Part shown: in pieces, positions 57,406 to 64,000 of the stretch | Layout of the letters: each line of letters opens with the position of its first letter | Position numbering within the stretch: position 1 is the stretch's first letter | NCBI GenBank assembly: GCA_905250115.1 | Contig: CAJNOI010000258.1 | Location: 38,137 to 102,136, forward strand | Source: Adineta steineri | Lineage: Eukaryota; Rotifera; Eurotatoria; Adinetida; Adinetidae | Direction: 5' to 3' | DNA: 64,000 bases | Program-made: the position numbers and the translations under genes | The notes under the pieces: generated by a model | Told to the model about the DNA's origin: nothing | Databases searched by the model: none | What the model saw: only the letters and a program-made list of their open reading frames with translations

Positions 57406-59662
57406 TTTTTAATTGATTAATGAATTAAAATAATATTTGAAATTAATTTTATTTCAATTTCAAAAACTATTTTAGAATCATAAAATAACGCATTTTATAT
57501 ATTAGACTTTTAATAAGTTTTAAATATTAAATCGTAAATAATTAAAATTTTCAAAAAAATATTTCAGAAATTCTAATGATTTAAAAACATGATGAAATGA
57601 ATTTTATTTTTTAATTTACCTTCTATAGAATAAAAAATAAAGTCTTTTAACTATTTTTATTGAATAGTCAAACTAAAAAATAAATTGAAATTATTTTATA
57701 GAATTATTTCTAAGAATAAGATTTAGTTCAATTAGTCGAATGATTTGACAAAAACTACATTTTTAATCGATCGGATAGAAGACAAAGAACAATTTTATAA
57801 TTGGAAAATATTTTTCATGTAAACGAAAAACAAAATTAACTTAATTGATTCTAAAGTAACATAAATCATTTTAATGAATTTTTAGAATATAAAAATAGTA
57901 TTTTATTTTATAAAAAAACTATTAGAATGGTTGATTCGATTAATAATTCTATAAAAGTTTATTTTAACTAGAAAAGAAAACTTTCAGTATACAATTCTGT
58001 TATTTTAAACATATATTTAATAATACTTTCATATGAGAAATGATTAGAATAAGATGAATGTATTGATTAGCAAGAATTTAAAAAGAAAAAAGAAATATAT
58101 TCTTTTTAGTTCATAATAAAGACCTATTTTAATTACTAAAACTAATATTTAACTTTTTTTTAATTAATTTAAAATTTTAACAAGTGAGAAATAAGATGAA
58201 AGAATCTATTTTTCTTTCATAAAAAATATTTTTCTATATATATCTATAAAATCTTGAAATATTTTTATTATACAAATGAAAGAGAATTAATAATTATTAT
58301 TTATTTATATATTAATCTAATCATATTTTAAATATTCTATCGAATTATTTTATTTTAAAATTAAGATTATCAAGAAATCAATTTTAAGGGTGTAGAATGA
58401 CTGTAATATTCACATCCATACTTTACTCCAGTGTATGTGGCAGTTTCTCCAAAATTCTGAATGATATTATTGCAATAATTGGTTAAAATCAAACAATTGA
58501 AGGACACATTGTAAGTCTTATAATTAGAACATTTGTTTCTCAATACATTTAAACTGCCACAATGAAAGTCCCTTTCACCATTATCATGCTTGCCATCTTA
58601 ACAATGTATAGCTAAAACAAACAAACTTACATATTTTTCACTAAAAACAGTTATATGTCAATGCAAGTAAATGTCAAATATATATATATATATAAACATA
58701 ACTCTTTCAAACTAACAATACGATAAAATCGAAGGCATTGGTATATATTCGTTTAGGTACACATAAATCGTCATACTATACAATATCTGTAGTCGAGATA
58801 TTCAACCCGTCGTCTTGTAATAAAAGATTCTATGATTTTCTATAGAATAGAAGTTTTTTTTCGGATATACGTGTGATATATATAATGAATTAAAAAAACC
58901 ACGTAGTTAATATTATTATGTCATTTGTTATGACAGATCTTTCCTTGTACAATCTATATTAAAGATATTTATATGAGAAAAATAATTTATTCAGTCTTTA
59001 TGTTCATCTATGCATATCAAATGATAACGAAACATGAAATATTTGAAGAAAATAAAAATAAATTTCAATAGTATATTTAATATTATAAAATAGATTGATA
59101 TTTTATATTATTAAATTATCTTAACTAATTTATAGAATTTGTTTCTCCTATAAAAAATAGTTAATTTGTAAAATTATTTCATTTAAAACAATATCTTATT
59201 TTGATTGTTTTGATAATAATTTTTGACAAATGAAATGACTTTTCGAATAATAATTTAACATAAGAAAAATGTAAGCTGTTTAAAGAATATTTAAATCGTA
59301 TTGACAAGTTAATATTATTTTCTTTATTGAATTATCATAATGTACAAGAACTATTTTAGGAAATAAAATATAAAATCAAATTAGATTTTGGTTAATATAA
59401 TGATGAAAAATTATATATCCTTTGAAAGTAAAAGTTAGTCATCATGTTTCATCTCTTTTTAGACTCGAAAACGGCTTGTTGAGACATGTAATTACGCCAT
59501 TCGATAGCTCTTGAAAGTCTCTATCAAAATATGCCTTTTATTATATGCTGAAAAATTAACCGAATGGAATAAAGGTACCGTTATAGTGGTATTACCAAAC
59601 AGTCGATTTTCTCATTGCTTTCGCATTTAGTATTTTGGATGAATTCTTGTTCAGATAACGAG
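57406..59662. other. AT-rich gene desert, second part
   Basis: Extremely AT-rich, no gene. A 17-codon frame at 58562 (MKVPFTIIMLAILTMYS) looks like a signal peptide but stops at once and shows no donor, so it is at most a relic. Confidence 0.45.
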
Positions 59663-59740
59663 TTTTTGAGGGTGTGGGTGTGGGATGTGTCGGTACCAGT
59701 GAAATATCCCTCATCACCCACACCCACACCCTCGCTGAGA
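59663..59740. repeat. telomere-like inverted hairpin, best match to TGTGGG
   Basis: TTTGAGGGTGTGGGTGTGGG faces CACCCACACCCACACCCTCG across about 30 bp. The arms match over nearly 18 bp. This is the clearest example of two inverted TGTGGG tracts in the window. Confidence 0.7.
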
Positions 59741-60099
59741 ACTTATCAAATAAAGATTTTTTTCTGACATTTAAATAAATGAATTTTGAGAGTTTGGAAA
59801 CCTTTTTTATCGCCCATACTTATATATACAAGATTTGATCAACTGAACGTTAAAAACTAGAAATGATGCATGTCTATGCTATTGATAAAACGATATTTAT
59901 TTTAGTTATGTGACTTTTAATATGACGGAAATTATGTCTATAATGACAGACATGATATTTACTATATTATTTTGAATATAACTAATCATGACATAAAGAT
60001 AAATTGTTAAATACTGATAAAATTTTATTTAACACGTATATTATCAATTTCACCAATTGATACTAAATAGAATTCTTTTTGACAAGTTAATACTGAATA

Positions 60100-63000
60100 A
60101 TGCTTGGGATTCTCTGTGGAATATTAATACTCTTTTTGCAATATGACAATGCTGTAACAACGAATAGTTTCGAATGGATTTTATACTCGCATAATGGATA
60201 TGATAATTGTTTATTGTATGATCAACGTCTATTTTGTCGAGATCATGATTTACTTTCGAATAATATATCATCGTGCACGCAAGGAACCATGTGGTATTTC
60301 TCAACATTAAAAGATAGTAATACTACTGCAGATGATTTGTTGAAATGGCAAATTCCATTTGAAACTATTGAGTGTTATGCAGATTATTTAGATAATAACT
60401 CAGCTAACAGTTTTATCTGTAACTGTACTCATAATCGGATCGGTGCAACATGTCAATATCTTCTTCCTGTTAATCTGTCAACTATTGCTGAGTTATCGAA
60501 AGAACAGTTACGTGATCCTGCGGCTCGTGAAACGGGATTTTACACGTGCTTAGTTGATATGATCACGTGTAACATAGGTTTATTGTGTTTGGAATGGCGA
60601 CAAGTTTGTGATGGTATAGTACAATGTGATAATGGAGCTGATGAAGTCGGATGTCATGAATTTGAACTTCAAAATTGTTCATCGGATGAATTTCAATGTC
60701 GTAATTCAATGTGTATACCAAATGAGTTTCTATTTGATGGTACGATTGATTGTATGGATTCAAGTGATGAGCAAGAAGTAGAAACAATACGAAGAATTTT
60801 TGGATCATGTCCAACAACAACGATTTGGGAATGTGATGAACGTTTATGTCGAAAAGATGAATTTAGTTGTGGAGATGGTCAATGTATTCATTGGCCAAAT
60901 CTAATTCATCATCAAAACAGTTGTAAGAATGCTCGAGATTTAGCTTATCAATGTGAATTACAAGGATCGCCAACAGTGGCCAATGGCATTTGTCGACAGA
61001 AAGGAAACGGTCAGTGTTTTTCATTTAGCGAGGAGATGAATGTAGATCTTCATATTCTCACTCACAATTTGTTCTATAAATATTAAATTAAAATATTTTC
61101 TAGATGGTCTACCTCCGTTGCAAAATTCGACATCATGTTCATTAGGTCTTCGTTACTTGTTGGTTGGATCTCAACGCAAAGTATCATGGAACCATATTAT
61201 TAATTACTGTCCTGATTTTATTCAGTATCCTGAACAATCTGTGTTATCACCTGTTCTTAAAATGTTTTACAATAAATCACGTATTGTCTCATTTTATACT
61301 GGACAAAACTTTGGACTTGCATTACCCAAACAAACTCCTGATGTTGTCTGTCTTAATGGAACATTCATATGCAATGGTACTCTGATAACATCAGCCAATG
61401 GTACTTGTTGGAGTTTTGAAAGCTATCTATTATTTGCGGATCTGCCATTTTTTCCATTTTCATATTTATTTTGTCAAATGGTAAAAAATCAACTACAGAA
61501 TAATTTATCACGGTTAGTCGTCATCATTCATACTATTTTTTGACATAAAAATAAAAACTATTTTGTTCTAGAGAATACTCTCAACCATTAATAATAAATT
61601 CACAATCATTTATCTGTGATGAATTTGTTTATCCAATGGCTATACGACGAATCAATGATGGATATATTGATTGTTTATTCGGTGAGGATGAGCAAAATGA
61701 TCAGTACAATATCACTCTTCCATATCGTTATCGGTGCTCTGATTTATCCATAACGCAATATATTAGTTATCAACAATTGGGTAATGGAGAAGAAGAATGT
61801 GCAGATGGAAGTGATGAACTTTCTAATGCATTAAATTGGTATTATTTTCGATGCGATTTTGGAGAAGAATATCCTTGTTGGGTATTTCGTAGTGCATATA
61901 TTGATAAAATTGATCGTGTTAATAATATGCAACTACCATTTCATCGATACTGTGATTCAATACGAGATACAAGAGATGGACATGACGAAAAAAATTGTTC
62001 TCAATGGTTTTGTCCTCAAGACATGTATCAATGTCGAACTACCGGACAATGCATTAATAAAGATGATTTATGTGATGGAGATTTTGATTGTGACAATGGT
62101 GAAGATGAATTAAATTGTTCCATAACAAAATCTCGATGGATACTTGAAGCTCAATGTAATAATACTAAAGAGCATTTTTGTATCACACAAAACTTTCTTA
62201 TCAATCAAACATTGCATCGACCTTGCATAGATTATTGGAAAGCAGGTGATGAACAACTTGATTGTATTGGAGGACGAGATGAACGAAATGTTTTTGTTTG
62301 CCCTGATCATCATATATTAGGTGATCGGTTTCTATGTGATAATTCAACACAGTGTTTATCACATACAGCTATATGCAATGGTATTATTGATTGCTATGAT
62401 CAAACAGATGAACTAATCTGCTTTTGGGCCAGACATCGATGTTCCGAGAAGTACTTTGCTTGTTATGATAATAAAACTTGCATGCATGATCGTTGTTCTC
62501 CCAAATATAATTGTCCTAACTATGAAAATTTATTTTGGTGTCCAAATCCATACGAAAGTAATTATAGAATAAGTAAAGTTCGACGCCTTTCAAGTTACCT
62601 GTTATTCTGTGATAACGTAGAATTATTTAACACATCCACAGTACCATTGCCAGGTATTCAGACCAAAAGTATTTCTAATCCACAATTACATGGGTATTGC
62701 AATCGTGGTTTCTACTTATTAAGTGGAAATGGAAAAGAACCTGTATGTTTCTGTCCACCTAGCTTTTACGGGCATCGTTGTCAGTATGATCGTCTTCGTG
62801 TTACTGTACGTATTCGTTTTGATCGTAGACATCGTTCGGATTTACCACCATTACTTCATGTTTTGGTTTTATTACTCTATAACAAAACTTTCATTGTTGA
62901 TCATCAAAGATTTGTTGATATTGATCAAGAGTTTCCCCCAAAACATAAAGCTTACTTATTGTATCCTCATTCAAACTTTACTGGTAACTATTCAGTTCAA

Positions 63001-64000
63001 TTTCAAATATATGATGGACTTGAACTCTTGTCTGTATGGGAATATTCAATTAATACTATTGGTATTCTTCCTGTGTTTCAATTAGCTAAAATACTTCGAT
63101 TTCCTGATCGTTCCTTACCATGGCGATGTCCTCACAATCATTGTCAAAATAATGGATCATGTTATATGATCGTTAATAATGATGAAAATAATTATTTTTG
63201 TCTTTGTCAACGTGGTTGGAAAGGAAATCTATGTACAGAACCTCTCAAACAAAACAAGTGCTCATTACATGCTCTTGCTCTAGAAGAAGATCTATGTGTT
63301 TGTCCATATGGGTATTTACCACCTCACTGTTTCGTTCGTAATACTATTTGTGAAAAACAAACTTCGATTTTCTCGTCAATAAACGGAATCTGTTTACCTT
63401 TTTCTATTTTACCTCCTCATGAATATTGGTATTTTCGTGATAGCTCCAAATCTGATGGATCATCTAAACCTATGCTAATATTAAACAGACGAAAGCCTAA
63501 TGAAGAGGCATTTCTCTTACAGTTGTTGAAAATATCTCAAGACTATCCGAAACTACGACAGCAAATACTGATACCAAAATTAACATCTTTTCCTATTACC
63601 CTTATCATCAATAGTAGAGATTCAATATACAAAATAACTGTACCTGAAATTGGTCTTTTGTATACCTATGAACGCCAGCGTGATTTTGTGACTGTCCATT
63701 TGAGCATGCTCTATATTAATTGTAGTAATAGCTTACGAAATTTTACTATTGATCTTAATTCTCAACCTTCGCAATGTAAGTCAATTTCTACTCGATCACC
63801 TATGACACTTCTTAACACTTTCTGTTGGCAATCTGACGTTCAATCATGTTTCTATTCACAGAATTATATTTGTTATTGTAAAATGAACACAAATCGTAGC
63901 GAATGTTTAAGTTACGAACAACGAGATGTACAGTGTGGGTATTGTCTCAATCAAGGTTATTGTATTCAAGGCAATTTACAAAATAGTAGTGATTTTGCCT
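60100..64000 (+). CDS. large LDLa/EGF multidomain secreted or membrane protein, 3' end outside window
   Basis: Exons 60100..61009, 61104..61512 and 61573-phase exon 61572..64000 (open at the window edge), with GT-AG introns; more than 1,240 residues. It starts with a signal peptide (LGILCGILILFLQY). An EGF-like end (CNCTHNRIGATCQYLLP) precedes LDL-receptor class A modules: CDGIVQCDNGADEVGC, CRNSMCIPNEFLFDGTIDCMDSSDE, FSCGDGQCIHW, CRTTGQCINKDDLCDGDFDCDNGEDE and CLSHTAICNGIIDCYDQTDE. Each has the acidic calcium-binding CDxxxDCxDxxDE pattern. EGF modules follow (CFCPPSFYGHRCQY; CQNNGSC...CLCQRGWKGNLC), then further Cys-rich parts. This resembles bdelloid-expanded LDLa/EGF surface proteins; some end in membrane segments, but the end is not visible here. 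Many N-glycosylation sites agree with an extracellular location. Ligand unknown. Confidence 0.8.

Noticed and set aside
58562-58615. 17-codon signal-peptide-like frame
   Set aside because: It ends at once in a stop, and no splice donor or following exon is visible.

Overview
The window looks like nuclear DNA of a bdelloid rotifer (Adineta/Rotaria type). The reasons are: AT-rich sequence with very short introns (mostly 50-60 bp), eukaryotic tRNAs, rotifer-style 7TM receptors, an arginine ADP-ribosyltransferase, a TIR-NACHT gene, NHL-repeat and LDLa/EGF proteins, and many short TGTGGG-like tracts, the unit I recall as the reported bdelloid telomere repeat. The organism call is inference; no marker gene proves it.

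Layout. 0-16 kb: a three-LOTUS-domain protein, two divergent 7TM receptors, two secreted proteins (one with a WAP domain) and guanine deaminase, separated by long AT-rich gaps. 16-24 kb: a Tc1/mariner-like foldback MITE and a 1,906-residue J-domain/FYVE-like protein. 24-33 kb: tRNA-Leu(AAG), a Cys-rich protein, a medium-chain oxidoreductase, a five-exon stefin-like gene, a membrane-anchored NHL-repeat protein, an NHL pseudogene fragment and tRNA-Glu(TTC). A 100-N assembly gap lies at 33.06 kb. 33-38 kb: an endonuclease/exonuclease/phosphatase protein and an F-box protein. 38.5-53.2 kb: a minus-strand TIR-NACHT-HEAT immune-receptor-like gene, split in its NACHT domain by an 11.07-kb Mutator-like transposon. 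54-55 kb: an ADP-ribosyltransferase. 55-60 kb: gene desert. 60-64 kb: a large LDLa/EGF secreted or membrane protein running off the window.

The most interesting object is the transposon (41021-52092). It has a 9-bp target duplication (8/9 matching), terminal inverted repeats of more than 0.5 kb, an 802-residue FLYWCH + MULE transposase with all three catalytic acidic residues, and a second 11-exon gene for a 671-residue Lys/Ser-rich protein of unknown function. A palindromic motif, CTGGTNACCAG (core GGTNACC), occurs about 20 times in the element, in both terminal repeats and in most of the longer introns of both genes, but only once in an exon, and I saw it once in the other 53 kb. This resembles plant VANDAL elements, whose second protein recognises a short motif scattered through the element's non-coding DNA and counters silencing. 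I propose an analogous two-component self-recognition system here. A hAT-type MITE with an 8-bp duplication is nested in the left arm, and the right arm keeps the empty site.

A second theme is a dispersed family of inverted G-rich/C-rich hairpins (GGGTGTGG ... CCACACCC) between genes, two of them within about 45 bp of a stop codon. Exon structures were read by hand from GT/AG borders and frame continuity; where total coding length is given it is a multiple of three.
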